The translations under genes and the position numbers were made by a program. The notes beneath the pieces were generated by a model that saw only the letters and a list, made by a program, of their open reading frames with translations, was not told the DNA's origin and made no database searches. DNA of 62,628 bases from Mycolicibacterium xanthum (GTDB lineage: Bacteria; Actinomycetota; Actinomycetes; Mycobacteriales; Mycobacteriaceae). Shown piece by piece: positions 55,057 to 62,628 of this stretch; position 1 is the first letter of the stretch, and every line of letters starts with the position of its first letter. The stretch covers positions 1 through 62,628 of the forward strand of contig NZ_JAIFZS010000023.1 in the NCBI RefSeq assembly GCF_019710635.1. Direction: 5' to 3'.

Positions 55057-55139
55057 TGGCAGGTACAGGATTCGAACCTGTGTAGGCGTAAGCCGACGGA
55101 TTTACAGTCCGCTCCCATTGGCCGCTCGGGCAACCTGCC
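55057..55139 (-). tRNA. tRNA-Tyr (anticodon GTA)
   Basis: The minus strand folds as a class II tRNA of 83 bases. The acceptor stem is GGCAGGT/ACCTGCC with discriminator A. The anticodon arm has loop CTGTAAA (GTA). A long variable arm (GGCTTACGCC) and T loop TTCGAAT in a CAGG/CCTG stem follow. CCA is not encoded. Its 3' part is repeated in degenerate form at 12551-12604. The gene therefore marks the right border of the probable island, whose DNA lies beyond its 3' end. Confidence 0.95.
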
Positions 55140-55292
55140 TGGGTGAAGCGTGCGCTGCTAAGCGCGCACAGCAGGATACAACGAAGCCCCACCCCGGACA
55201 CAAACCGGCGGGTGGGGGGCGGTGTGCACCGCTGTTCTCCGGGCGACGAAGATGGGGTCAGGCACGTACACCAGCAGGGAGGAACGAGACCA

Positions 55293-55784
55293 ATGGCGGA
55301 TTCATCGTTCGACGTCGTCAGCAAGGTCGACCGGCAGGAGGTCGACAACGCGCTGAACCAGGCGGCCAAGGAACTGTCCACCCGCTTCGACTTCCGCGGC
55401 ACCGACACCACCATCGCCTGGAAGGGCGAGGAGGCCATCGAGATCGTCTCCTCGACCGAGGAACGGGTGAAGGCCGCCGTCGACGTGTTCAAGGAGAAGC
55501 TGGTCCGCCGGGACATCTCGATGAAGGCCTTCGACGCCGGCGACCCGCAGGCCAGCGGCAAGACCTACAAGGTGACCGGCAGCCTCAAGCAGGGCATCAG
55601 CAGTGAGGAAGCCAAGAAGATCACCAAGATCATCCGCGACGAGGGCCCCAAGGGCGTCAAGGCGCAGATCCAGGGCGAGGAGATCCGGGTCAGCTCCAAG
55701 AAGCGCGACGACCTGCAGGCCGTCATCGCGCTGCTCAAGGGCGCCGACCTCGACGTCGCGCTGCAGTTCGTCAACTACCGCTGA
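55293..55784 (+). CDS. YajQ-family nucleotide-binding protein
   Basis: A 163-residue protein. [20 protein letters not shown] opens it, followed by [11 protein letters not shown], the [17 protein letters not shown] middle and [15 protein letters not shown] near the end. This is the YajQ/UPF0234 pattern across nearly the full family length. Some family members bind cyclic di-GMP, but the mycobacterial role is not settled. ATG 55293 follows a GGGAGG ribosome site. It corresponds to Rv0566c in M. tuberculosis by family and neighbourhood. Confidence 0.93.
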   Translation: MADSSFDVVSKVDRQEVDNALNQAAKELSTRFDFRGTDTTIAWKGEEAIEIVSSTEERVKAAVDVFKEKLVRRDISMKAFDAGDPQASGKTYKVTGSLKQGISSEEAKKITKIIRDEGPKGVKAQIQGEEIRVSSKKRDDLQAVIALLKGADLDVALQFVNYR

Positions 55785-55914
55785 GCGCCCACCCCGCCGA
55801 ATCCGAGGTCGTATCCGAAACCGCCCAGAACTGCGCAGCTTCTTCAGTTTCGGCGGGCCGGCGCCGCGTGGCACCGGGCTGACCAAACCCGCCCTGGGGC
55901 GCAGGCCAGCGACC

Positions 55915-55920
55915 TAATGT
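55915..55920 (+). promoter_or_regulatory. Probable -10 element of a leaderless gpsA transcript
   Basis: TAATGT ends seven bases before ATG 55928, placing the expected start point at the ATG. No ribosome site precedes it. This favours ATG 55928 over GTG 55919 as the translation start. Confidence 0.45.
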
Positions 55921-55927
55921 GATCGGC

Positions 55928-56953
55928 ATGGCACCTGCGCAACGCGAACCCAAGGTCGTCGTCCTGGGCGGCGGATCCTGGGGCACCACGGTGGCCTCCA
56001 TCTGCGCCCGCCGGGGGCCGACCCTGCAGTGGGTGCGTTCGGAGGAGACCGCCGCCGACATCAACGACAACCACCGCAACACCAAGTACCTCGGCAACGA
56101 GGTCGAGCTCGCGCACAGCCTGCGCGCGACGACGGACTTCTCCGAGGCCGCCGAGTGCGCCGACGTGATCGTGATGGGGGTGCCGTCGCACGGATTCCGC
56201 GCGGTGCTCACCGAGCTGGCCACCCAGCTGCGGCCGTGGGTGCCGGTGGTGTCGCTGGTCAAGGGCCTCGAGCAGGGCACCAACTACCGGATGAGCGAGA
56301 TCGTCGACGAGGTCCTGCCCGGGCACCCGGCCGGCATCCTGGCCGGGCCGAACATCGCCCGCGAGGTGGCCGAGGGCTATGCCGCGGCGGCGGTGCTGGC
56401 CATGCCCGACCAGCATCTGGCGGCCAACCTGGCCCAGTTGTTCCGCACCAAGCGTTTCCGGACCTACAACACCGACGACGTGGTCGGCGTGGAGATGGCG
56501 GGCGCACTGAAGAACGTGTACGCGATCGCCGTCGGCATGGGGTATTCGCTGGGCATCGGCGAGAACACCCGCGCCATGGTGATGTCCCGCGCGGTGCGCG
56601 AGATGTCCAAGATGGGTGAGGCGGTGGGTGGCAACCGGGACACCTTCGCCGGGCTGGCGGGCATGGGCGATCTGATCGTCACCTGCACCAGCCAGCGCAG
56701 CCGCAACCGGCACGTCGGCGAACAGCTGGGTGCAGGCAAGCCGATCGAGGAGATCACCGGGTCGATGAACCAGGTCGCCGAGGGCGTCAAAGCCGCCAGC
56801 GTGATCATGGAGTTCGCCGACAAGTACGGCCTCCCGATGCCGATCGCCCGCGAGGTCGACGGCGTCGTCAACCACGGCTCGACCGTCGAAGACGCCTACC
56901 GCGGCCTGGTGGCCGACCGGCCCGGGCACGAGGTGTACGGCTCGGGCTTCTGA
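55928..56953 (+). CDS. gpsA: NAD(P)-dependent glycerol-3-phosphate dehydrogenase
   Basis: A 341-residue enzyme (344 if GTG 55919 is used). The Rossmann motif is VVVLGGGSWGTTVAS. KGLEQGTNYRMSEI, LAGPNIAREVAEG and the catalytic Lys region VEMAGALKNVYAIAVGM follow. GLAGMGDLIVTC and SRNRHVGEQLG complete the family marks. It converts dihydroxyacetone phosphate to glycerol-3-phosphate for phospholipid synthesis. Position next to htpX, grcC1-like and menJ-like genes matches gpdA1 (Rv0564c). It converges on the secreted protein gene. Confidence 0.95.
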   Translation: MAPAQREPKVVVLGGGSWGTTVASICARRGPTLQWVRSEETAADINDNHRNTKYLGNEVELAHSLRATTDFSEAAECADVIVMGVPSHGFRAVLTELATQLRPWVPVVSLVKGLEQGTNYRMSEIVDEVLPGHPAGILAGPNIAREVAEGYAAAAVLAMPDQHLAANLAQLFRTKRFRTYNTDDVVGVEMAGALKNVYAIAVGMGYSLGIGENTRAMVMSRAVREMSKMGEAVGGNRDTFAGLAGMGDLIVTCTSQRSRNRHVGEQLGAGKPIEEITGSMNQVAEGVKAASVIMEFADKYGLPMPIAREVDGVVNHGSTVEDAYRGLVADRPGHEVYGSGF

Positions 56954-56956
56954 GCC

Positions 56957-56996
56957 GTCGTCAGTTGAAGTACGGGGTCGTCAGTTGAAGTACGGG
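56957..56996. repeat. Perfect 20-bp tandem duplication over a stop codon
   Basis: Two identical 20-bp units (56957-56976 and 56977-56996) cover the last codons and stop of the secreted protein gene. The second copy, read on the minus strand, holds the used stop. The first repeats PYFN-stop downstream of it. Confidence 0.9.
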
Positions 56997-57517
56997 TTGG
57001 TGCCCTCCGGGCGTTCCAACAGCGGGTTCACCTGGTTGACGACCCAGGTGGCCGTCGGGCTGATCACGAAGCCGGCCTGGTTTCGGCTGTCCACGCAGGC
57101 CAGTGTCGCGCCGTCGCCGCCGCAGCTGACCGTGCCGTAGCTCATCCGGGTGTTCGGCGGCAGCGGGTTGACCGGGCCGTCGTACATCGGCTTGGGGGCG
57201 GCGAAGAAGCCGGGAACCCCGCCCGAGATGCCGCTGATCATGTTCGCGTTCTGCGGTGCGCCGGGCAGCGGGCCGTTGCAGCCGTAGCCACCGGAGCGCT
57301 GCATCATGCAGGTCACCCCGGCGGAGGTGAACGCGTACGCGGAGCCGTCGTACACCGCGAAGTCGGCCGGGCTGACCGGCGGCAGGGCGTTGACGTTCGG
57401 CGGCGGGGGCGGCGGAGGCGGTGCGGGTTGCGCCGCGGCGAGACCCGGCGTGACGAGGGCGACGCCGGCCGCGGCGATGCACGCGGCTGCGGCGAGGATT
57501 CTGCTCAGCACGATCAC
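56981..57517 (-). CDS. Proline-rich secreted hypothetical protein
   Basis: A 178-residue protein starting at GTG 57517. A signal peptide (about 1-29, ending GLAAAQ) precedes a short poly-Pro tract (APPPPPPPP). The mature domain has four Cys that could form two disulfides (VTCMMQ, GYGCNG, VSCGG, LACVD). It ends in NPYFN. This looks like a conserved mycobacterial secreted protein of unknown function. It is convergent with gpsA, with only 27 bp between stops. Confidence 0.82.
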   Translation of the reverse strand: MIVLSRILAAAACIAAAGVALVTPGLAAAQPAPPPPPPPPNVNALPPVSPADFAVYDGSAYAFTSAGVTCMMQRSGGYGCNGPLPGAPQNANMISGISGGVPGFFAAPKPMYDGPVNPLPPNTRMSYGTVSCGGDGATLACVDSRNQAGFVISPTATWVVNQVNPLLERPEGTNPYFN

Positions 57518-57623
57518 AGCCTAGATGTCGTCAAAAGGGCCGGCAGTGTTTCACCTGCGAGGCCGGCACCGCTCGCCGAAACCTCGTTCCCCGCGAAAAA
57601 TCCGGCGTCGGGGCAGCGTGGAA

Positions 57624-57667
57624 CACAGTTTCGGCGATTTCCGGGCACAGTTTCGGCGATTTCCGGG
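57624..57667. repeat. Perfect 22-bp tandem repeat in the htpX downstream region
   Basis: Two identical 22-bp units (57624-57645, 57646-57667) lie in the 165-bp gap between the secreted protein gene and htpX, just after the htpX stop. No hairpin is formed. Function unknown; probably a replication-slippage duplication. Confidence 0.85.
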
Positions 57668-57682
57668 GCGAGCGGAACCGGG

Positions 57683-58561
57683 TCAGTACTGGCCGGGACC
57701 GCGGCCGGCCATCGCCTCCAGCCTGGCGATCCGCTCGGCCATCGGCGGGTGCGTGGAGAACAGCTTGCCGATCTTCTCGCCGGCCCGGAACGGGTTGGCG
57801 ATCATCAGGTGGGCCTGGTCGGCCAGCTGCGGCTCGGGCGGCAGCGGGGCCCGCTCGACCCCGGAGCTGATCTTGCGCAGCGCGCTGGCCAGCGCCAGCG
57901 GGTCACCGGTCAGCTCCGCGCCGGACTGATCGGCCTGGTACTCCCGCGACCGCGACACCGCCAGCCGGATCACCGTCGCGGCGATCGGGCCGAGCAGCGA
58001 AACCAGAAGGATCGCAAACGGATTCATACCCCCCTCGCGGTTCCCCCCGAACATGCTCGCGAAGAACGCGAGGTTGGCCAGCGCGGTGATCACCGAGGCC
58101 ATCGCGCCTGCCACACAGGAGATCAGGATGTCCCGGTTGTACACGTGCGACAGCTCGTGGCCGAGCACCGCACGCAGCTCACGCTCGTTGAGAAGCTGCA
58201 GGATGCCCGTCGTGCAGCACACCGCGGCGTTGCGCGGGTTGCGGCCGGTGGCGAACGCGTTGGGTGCGGCGGTGTCGCTGATGTAGAGCCGCGGCATCGG
58301 CTGGCGGGCCGTGGTGGCCAGTTCGCGCACGATCTTGTACATCACCGGCGCCTGCATCTCGTTCACCGGCTGGGCGTGCATCGCCCGCAGAGCGAGCTTG
58401 TCGCTGTTGAAGTAGACGTAGGCGTTCATGCCGACGGCGAACAGCACCGCCAGGAACATGATGTTGCGCCCGAACATGGCGCCGACACCGACGATCAGAC
58501 CCGAGAACACCACCAGCAACAGGAACGTTTTCACCCTGTTGGCATGCGGATGCCACGTCAT
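57683..58561 (-). CDS. htpX: Membrane zinc metalloprotease HtpX
   Basis: A 292-residue M48-family protease. Two N-terminal membrane helices (about 11-50) precede the zinc motif HELSH in [14 protein letters not shown]. Further hydrophobic helices and the third ligand region [15 protein letters not shown] follow. The C-terminus has [17 protein letters not shown]. It degrades misfolded membrane proteins, with its active site on the cytosolic face. ATG 58561 follows a GAGGA-type site. It lies downstream of the grcC1-like gene on the same strand, with a 103-bp gap. Confidence 0.96.
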   Translation of the reverse strand: MTWHPHANRVKTFLLLVVFSGLIVGVGAMFGRNIMFLAVLFAVGMNAYVYFNSDKLALRAMHAQPVNEMQAPVMYKIVRELATTARQPMPRLYISDTAAPNAFATGRNPRNAAVCCTTGILQLLNERELRAVLGHELSHVYNRDILISCVAGAMASVITALANLAFFASMFGGNREGGMNPFAILLVSLLGPIAATVIRLAVSRSREYQADQSGAELTGDPLALASALRKISSGVERAPLPPEPQLADQAHLMIANPFRAGEKIGKLFSTHPPMAERIARLEAMAGRGPGQY

Positions 58562-58664
58562 CGTCGTTTCCTCCTCGCAAGCCGTCGACCCGCCGAACCT
58601 GCATGAGTCGTCGGTGGTGTAACGCCCGAGGCCGCCACGCGGGTTCCTGCCGACTCCGACCGGC

Positions 58665-59672
58665 TCAGCCGTGCCGATTGACCGTGTAGTCGACCAGCGT
58701 TGCCATCGCCTGCCGTCCCGGGCCGTCGGGCAGCGCGGCCAGTTCCTGCTGGGCCTGCCTGGCGTAGTCGCTGACGATGTCCTTGGCCTTGCGGATGCCC
58801 TGGGAGGCGCGCAGCAGCCGCAGCGCCTCGGCGACGTCGCCGTCGTCCTCGACCGGGCCGGCCAGCAGTTCCCGCAGCCGGTCGGCGTCCGGCCCCGTCT
58901 CGCGCAGCGCGTAGAGCACCGGCAGCGTGTGCACGCCCTCCCGCAGGTCGGTGCCGGGCACCTTGCCCGACTCGTCGGGGTCGCTGTCGATGTCGATGAT
59001 GTCGTCGGAGATCTGGAATGCGGTCCCGACGATGCCGCCGAGCCGGTGCAGCCGCTCGATCTGCGCGTCGTCGGCACCGGAGAACGTCGCCCCGAACCGC
59101 CCCGAGGCGGCGATCAGGCAGGCCGTCTTCTCGTAGACCACCTTGAGGTAATGGTCCACCGAGTCGACCTGGTCGGCGGCCCCGCGCGTCTCCCGCATCT
59201 GGCCGGTGACCAGCAGCGCAAACGTGTCGGCGATGATCCGGACCGCCTCCGGGCCCAGCTGCGACACCAACCTCGATGCCGTGGCGAACAGATAGTCACC
59301 GGCCAGGATCGCGATGTTGTTGCTCCACCGGGCGTTGGCGCTGGGCGCACCGCGGCGCACCTGGGCCTCGTCCATCACGTCGTCGTGGTACAGCGTGGCC
59401 AGGTGCACCAGCTCGATCACCGCCCCGGCGACGGTGACCTGCCACGCGTCCGGTTCCGGGCCCAGCTGCGCCGAGAGCACCGTGAACAGCGGCCGGAAAC
59501 GTTTGCCACCGGCCTGGAACAGGTGCTGGACCGCTTCTGACATCAGAACGTCGGCTTTGCCCAGCTCATCGGACATGAGCGCCTCGATACGGGCCACGCC
59601 GTCACGGACATCCTGGGCGAACCCGGGGTCCCCGAAATCCACGCCCGCCACCACGCTCGCCGGTGTCCTCAC
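58665..59672 (-). CDS. grcC1: Polyprenyl diphosphate synthase (GrcC1-like)
   Basis: A 335-residue trans-prenyltransferase starting at GTG 59672. The first Asp-rich motif is [10 protein letters not shown] and the second [18 protein letters not shown] and GDYLFATAS fit the long-chain family. It should make the polyprenyl diphosphate side chain, probably for menaquinone. It is divergent from the menJ-like reductase by 21 bp, so both are likely controlled together. A longer open frame upstream overlaps menJ and is a shadow. Confidence 0.93.
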   Translation of the reverse strand: MRTPASVVAGVDFGDPGFAQDVRDGVARIEALMSDELGKADVLMSEAVQHLFQAGGKRFRPLFTVLSAQLGPEPDAWQVTVAGAVIELVHLATLYHDDVMDEAQVRRGAPSANARWSNNIAILAGDYLFATASRLVSQLGPEAVRIIADTFALLVTGQMRETRGAADQVDSVDHYLKVVYEKTACLIAASGRFGATFSGADDAQIERLHRLGGIVGTAFQISDDIIDIDSDPDESGKVPGTDLREGVHTLPVLYALRETGPDADRLRELLAGPVEDDGDVAEALRLLRASQGIRKAKDIVSDYARQAQQELAALPDGPGRQAMATLVDYTVNRHG

Positions 59673-59693
59673 ACTGCCAACATACTGGGAACC

Positions 59694-60947
59694 ATGGACG
59701 GTACGACGGGCGGAGCGACGACACCGGGCGCGGCGGGCGCCGATGTGGTCGTCGTCGGGGCCGGACCCGCGGGTTCGTCGGCGGCGGCCTGGGCGGCGCG
59801 CGCCGGCTACGACGTGCTGGTGGTCGACTCCGCACAGTTCCCGCGCGACAAGGCGTGCGGCGACGGGCTGACGCCACGCGCGATCGCCGAGTTGCGACGG
59901 CTCGGTCTGGACACCTGGCTGGGTGGCCACATCGCCCACCACGGTTTGCGGATGTCGGGCTTCGGCGCCGATGTCGAGGTTCCGTGGCCCGGCCCGTCGT
60001 TCCCGCCGACGAGCAGCGCGGTGCCGCGAACCGAGCTCGACGAGCGCATCCGGCTGGTCGCCGTCGACGACGGCGCGAAGATGCTGCTCGGCGCCAAAGC
60101 CGCTGATGTCCAGCGTGATTCGTCCGGCCGGGTGTCGGGTGTGGTGCTCGACTCGGGCGCGGTCGTGCGGTGTGCGCACCTGATCGTCGCCGACGGCGCG
60201 CGCTCGACGCTGGGCCGGGTGCTGGGCAGACAGTGGCACCGCGAGACGGTCTACGGGGTGGCCATCCGCGGCTACATCGCCACGCCGCGCAGCGACGAGC
60301 CGTGGATCACCTCGCACCTGGAGTTGCGCTCACCGGCCGGTGCGGTGCTGCCCGGCTACGGCTGGATCTTCCCGCTCGGGAACGGCGAGGTGAACATCGG
60401 CGTCGGGGCACTGGCGACGTCGAAACGGCCCGCCGACGCGGCGCTGCGCCCGCTGCTGAACTACTACACGGACCTGCGCCGCCGGGAATGGGACTTCGAC
60501 GGGCAGCCCCGCGCCGGGCTGTCGGCGCTGCTGCCGATGGGCGGCGCGGTGTCCGGGGTGGCCGGGCCGAACTGGATGCTGATCGGCGACGCCGCGGCGT
60601 GTGTGAACCCGCTCAACGGCGAGGGCATCGACTACGGGCTGGAGACCGGCCGGTTGGCGGTCTCATTGCTGGGCAGCGGCGACTACTCGCAGTCCTGGCC
60701 GGCTCTGCTGCACGCGCACTACGCGCGCGGGTTCTCGGTTGCGCGCCGGCTGGCGCTGCTGCTGACGTTCCCGCGGTTTCTGCCGTCAACCGGCCCGTTG
60801 GCGATGCGTTCGGCCGCGGTGATGAAGCTCGCGGTGCGGGTCATGGGCAACTTCGTCACCGACGAGGACGAGGACATGGTGGCCCGGGCCTGGCGGGGCG
60901 CGGGCCGGCTGTCGGCCCGCATCGACGCCCGCCGCCCATTCACCTGA
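59694..60947 (+). CDS. menJ: Menaquinone reductase MenJ-like (geranylgeranyl reductase family)
   Basis: A 417-residue flavoprotein. The FAD-binding motif is VVVVGAGPAGSSAAAWAARAG. It is followed by FPRDKACGDGLTPRA, typical of the geranylgeranyl reductase family, and later by MLIGDAAACVNPLNGEGIDYGLETGR. It should reduce one isoprene unit of menaquinone to give MK-9(II-H2), as Rv0561c does in M. tuberculosis. It is divergent from the grcC1-like gene, an arrangement conserved with M. tuberculosis. ATG 59694 is used. Confidence 0.94.
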   Translation: MDGTTGGATTPGAAGADVVVVGAGPAGSSAAAWAARAGYDVLVVDSAQFPRDKACGDGLTPRAIAELRRLGLDTWLGGHIAHHGLRMSGFGADVEVPWPGPSFPPTSSAVPRTELDERIRLVAVDDGAKMLLGAKAADVQRDSSGRVSGVVLDSGAVVRCAHLIVADGARSTLGRVLGRQWHRETVYGVAIRGYIATPRSDEPWITSHLELRSPAGAVLPGYGWIFPLGNGEVNIGVGALATSKRPADAALRPLLNYYTDLRRREWDFDGQPRAGLSALLPMGGAVSGVAGPNWMLIGDAAACVNPLNGEGIDYGLETGRLAVSLLGSGDYSQSWPALLHAHYARGFSVARRLALLLTFPRFLPSTGPLAMRSAAVMKLAVRVMGNFVTDEDEDMVARAWRGAGRLSARIDARRPFT

Positions 60948-61058
60948 CCTCCCTCTGTCCGGCCTGTTCGGCGAGCGAGCGTGTTTGTGCGGCGGCGCGC
61001 CGCGATTGCTGTGCATCAGCGCGCGCTCGCGGAAGGTCCGGGCCGGGCGCGGCCCGGG

Positions 61059-62117
61059 TCAGCCCAGCGAGTGGGCGAAGCCGCTGACGTCGCGGATGCT
61101 GGCCTCGAACACGTCGGGCATCGCGGCCCCGAACAGCAGGTCGCCGCCGTGACAGGTACCTGCCACCACCCGACCGACCGCGGGCACGCCCGCCCGCAAC
61201 AACCTCCGGTAATACTGCAGGCCCTCATCGCGCAGCGGATCCAGCTCGTTGACCGAGATCACATGCGGCGGAAGGCCACCGAGCTCCTCGTCGGTAGCGA
61301 CCGCAGCCCAGCAGGCGGCGTCTTCGGCGTGGCTGCCGTCGGGATCGTAGAGCGAACCGAGCAGGCCGAGTTGCACCCGGTCGACGAAGTAGCCGTCATT
61401 CTCCTCCAGTGACGGCAGGTCGTCACACTGCTCGAGCCAACGGTTGGAGATGAACGGGCACTGCGCATAGAACCCGGCGATCTCGTCGATCCATCCGTCT
61501 CGTCTGGCCTTGTGCGCCAATGCCAGCGTGAGGTTCCCACCACCGGACTCGCCGGACACGATGAGGTGGCTGATGCCGAGTTCGCCACGATGGGCGCTGG
61601 CCCACCGGGCCGCCGATGAACAATCATCCAGCCCGGCCGGATACGGGTGCGGGCCCAATTTGCCACTGGAATTACGGAATTCGACCCCGATGACGATGAG
61701 CCCGGTCGCGGCCAGGTGCTCGCGCAGCCGGATGTACCCGAGGTCGGCCGCGCTTCCGATCGCCATCCCGCCGCCGTGCAGGTGCACCACCGCGGGCCGG
61801 GCACCGGCAGCTCCGACCGGCCTGCTGATGAACACGGTGATGTCGTTGCCGTCCACGCCGGTGATCGTCGTGATGTCCGTCGCCACGCCGTCGGGCACCG
61901 GCACCCCCTGGGCCAGCGCCTCGAAGATCGCGGCCATCCCCTCCTCGCTCATGCCGGCGAAGGCATGCCGGTCGGCCAGCGGCGCGTCGACGGCGATCTC
62001 GATCGGGGGCGTTCGCCCGTCGAGGCCGAAGCGGGCGAAAACCTCCACCATGCGGGGGTCGGCGCGCGGGTCGGTGCCCAGCGTGGCGTCGGGGTCGGCA
62101 TGGCGTCCATTCAACAT
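61059..62117 (-). CDS. HSL-type alpha/beta hydrolase (esterase/lipase)
   Basis: A 352-residue hydrolase of the hormone-sensitive-lipase group. The oxyanion motif is HLHGGGMAIGS and the nucleophile motif is GESGGGN. The acid lies in VNELDPLRDEGLQYYRRL, and the His in GTCHGGDLLF near the C-terminus. It should hydrolyse short acyl esters. Start ATG 62117 is chosen because the frame upstream loses similarity. It is similar in type to mycobacterial Lip esterases; the specific Lip number cannot be assigned. Confidence 0.9.
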   Translation of the reverse strand: MLNGRHADPDATLGTDPRADPRMVEVFARFGLDGRTPPIEIAVDAPLADRHAFAGMSEEGMAAIFEALAQGVPVPDGVATDITTITGVDGNDITVFISRPVGAAGARPAVVHLHGGGMAIGSAADLGYIRLREHLAATGLIVIGVEFRNSSGKLGPHPYPAGLDDCSSAARWASAHRGELGISHLIVSGESGGGNLTLALAHKARRDGWIDEIAGFYAQCPFISNRWLEQCDDLPSLEENDGYFVDRVQLGLLGSLYDPDGSHAEDAACWAAVATDEELGGLPPHVISVNELDPLRDEGLQYYRRLLRAGVPAVGRVVAGTCHGGDLLFGAAMPDVFEASIRDVSGFAHSLG

Positions 62118-62230
62118 GGCCGTGACGCTAACCCCCGCCGGTGTGCACGCGGGGTGCTTTCGCCGAGCGCGGACGCGCCCGAAATGCCGCGACGGGCGGC
62201 GTGTCGGCGTACAAACCCGCGCGCTAATGG

Positions 62231-62374
62231 GTCTTGATCGGTGTTTCGTTGCCGGGTTTGGAGGCCTTGTCGCGCGACGCTGATTGTGAGCGGCTGGTCG
62301 GTGAGTACTTGCGCGCGCTGGACCTCGAGTCCTATGGCGAGATCGTGCCCCGGCCGGTTGTGGGTTCACCGTAA
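62231..62374 (+). pseudogene. Coding-like fragment, unrecognised
   Basis: A frame of 47 codons reads LIGVSLPGLEALSRDADCERL, then a helix-like LVGEYLRALDLESYGEIVPRP, and stops at 62372. It has no start codon of its own with a ribosome site, and I do not recognise a family. It may be the tail of a gene disrupted near the IS110 insertion. No other gene is seen between 62118 and 62485. Confidence 0.35.
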
Positions 62375-62485
62375 GTGCTGAAGGGATGTCGTGCCGGAGG
62401 TCGAGCACTATCCATTAGGTCGCTACTGGGTGTCCTCAGCTCGTCGTGTCAGCTCACCCAAGAACCGGAAAGGCGATGAGAGTGC

Positions 62486-62628
62486 ATGATTTTCGTAGGA
62501 GACGACTGGGCCGACGATCACCACGACGTGTGGGTCATGGATGAGCGGGGAAAACGCCTGACCCATGCTCGGGTGCCCGAGGGCTGGGACGGAATCGCGG
62601 CTTTCCATCAGCTGGTGGGCCGCTACGC
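62486..62628 (+). mobile_element. IS110-family transposase, 5' part
   Basis: From ATG 62486 an open frame of 47 codons runs off the right edge. It begins MIFVGDDWADDHHDVWVMDE, the N-terminal DEDD-type catalytic start of IS110 transposases, and continues with LPEG-like and HQLVG segments. A GGAAAGG ribosome site precedes it. IS110 elements have no terminal inverted repeats, so the left end of the element cannot be fixed. Confidence 0.82.

Noticed and set aside
12551..55139. An integrase or other mobility gene inside the proposed island
   Set aside because: I looked through all frames between the repeats and found no recombinase, excisionase or plasmid-type gene. The only mobility gene is the IS110 piece at the right edge of the window, outside the island.
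1..62628. CRISPR arrays
   Set aside because: No regularly spaced repeats of 24-40 bases with unique spacers were seen anywhere; only two-copy tandem duplications occur.

Overview
The window is high-GC actinobacterial DNA and reads as Mycobacterium, probably a rapid grower (Mycolicibacterium type). The right end carries a run that matches the M. tuberculosis Rv0561c-Rv0566c neighbourhood: menJ-like reductase, grcC1-like prenyl synthase, htpX, glycerol-3-phosphate dehydrogenase and YajQ. F420-type luciferase-like oxidoreductases, VapBC, MmpL and fatty acyl-AMP ligases fit the same group. All calls were made by eye from sequence; no searches were run.

Region 1 (1-8.8 kb) is ordinary chromosome: a partial APC permease, small conserved proteins, a methyltransferase, an LLM oxidoreductase, a TesB thioesterase, a VOC protein, a vapBC pair with a probable leaderless start, and a two-component system. 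Region 2 (8.8-12.2 kb) looks like one small regulon. It holds a phytase/esterase-like lipoprotein, an APH-like kinase and a 56-residue secreted Trp/Asp-rich peptide. The lipoprotein and peptide genes each sit under a copy of the same 65-bp upstream element with an 18-bp palindrome.

Region 3 (12.55-55.06 kb) is bounded by an intact tRNA-Tyr on the right and a degenerate same-orientation copy of its 3' part on the left. The left copy also truncates an LppA/LppB-type pseudogene. This is the expected layout of a genomic island inserted at the 3' end of a tRNA gene. No integrase is visible. The island carries two lipid/polyketide systems. (a) 13.3-40.6 kb: a SARP regulator, a FAAL-ACP, a PKS-NRPS (KS-AT-ACP-C-A-PCP-C*), a Rieske oxygenase, an SCP2-like protein, a two-module PKS (KS-AT-KR-ACP, KS-AT-DH-ER-KR-ACP), a MacB-type ABC exporter and an alpha/beta hydrolase. 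It appears to make a lipopeptide-polyketide; no thioesterase domain is present. (b) 41.4-54.9 kb: an MmpL transporter, a second FAAL, a reductase-free KS-AT-ACP, two free ACPs, DarA-like and DarB-like dialkylresorcinol enzymes, an O-methyltransferase and a flavin monooxygenase. This looks like a type I PKS-fed dialkylresorcinol (possibly quinone) lipid pathway with MmpL export. A dienelactone hydrolase gene fragment separates (a) from (b).

Region 4 (55-62.6 kb) returns to conserved core: yajQ-like, glycerol-3-phosphate dehydrogenase, a proline-rich secreted protein, htpX, grcC1-like and menJ-like genes, and an HSL-type esterase. The window ends inside an IS110-type transposase.
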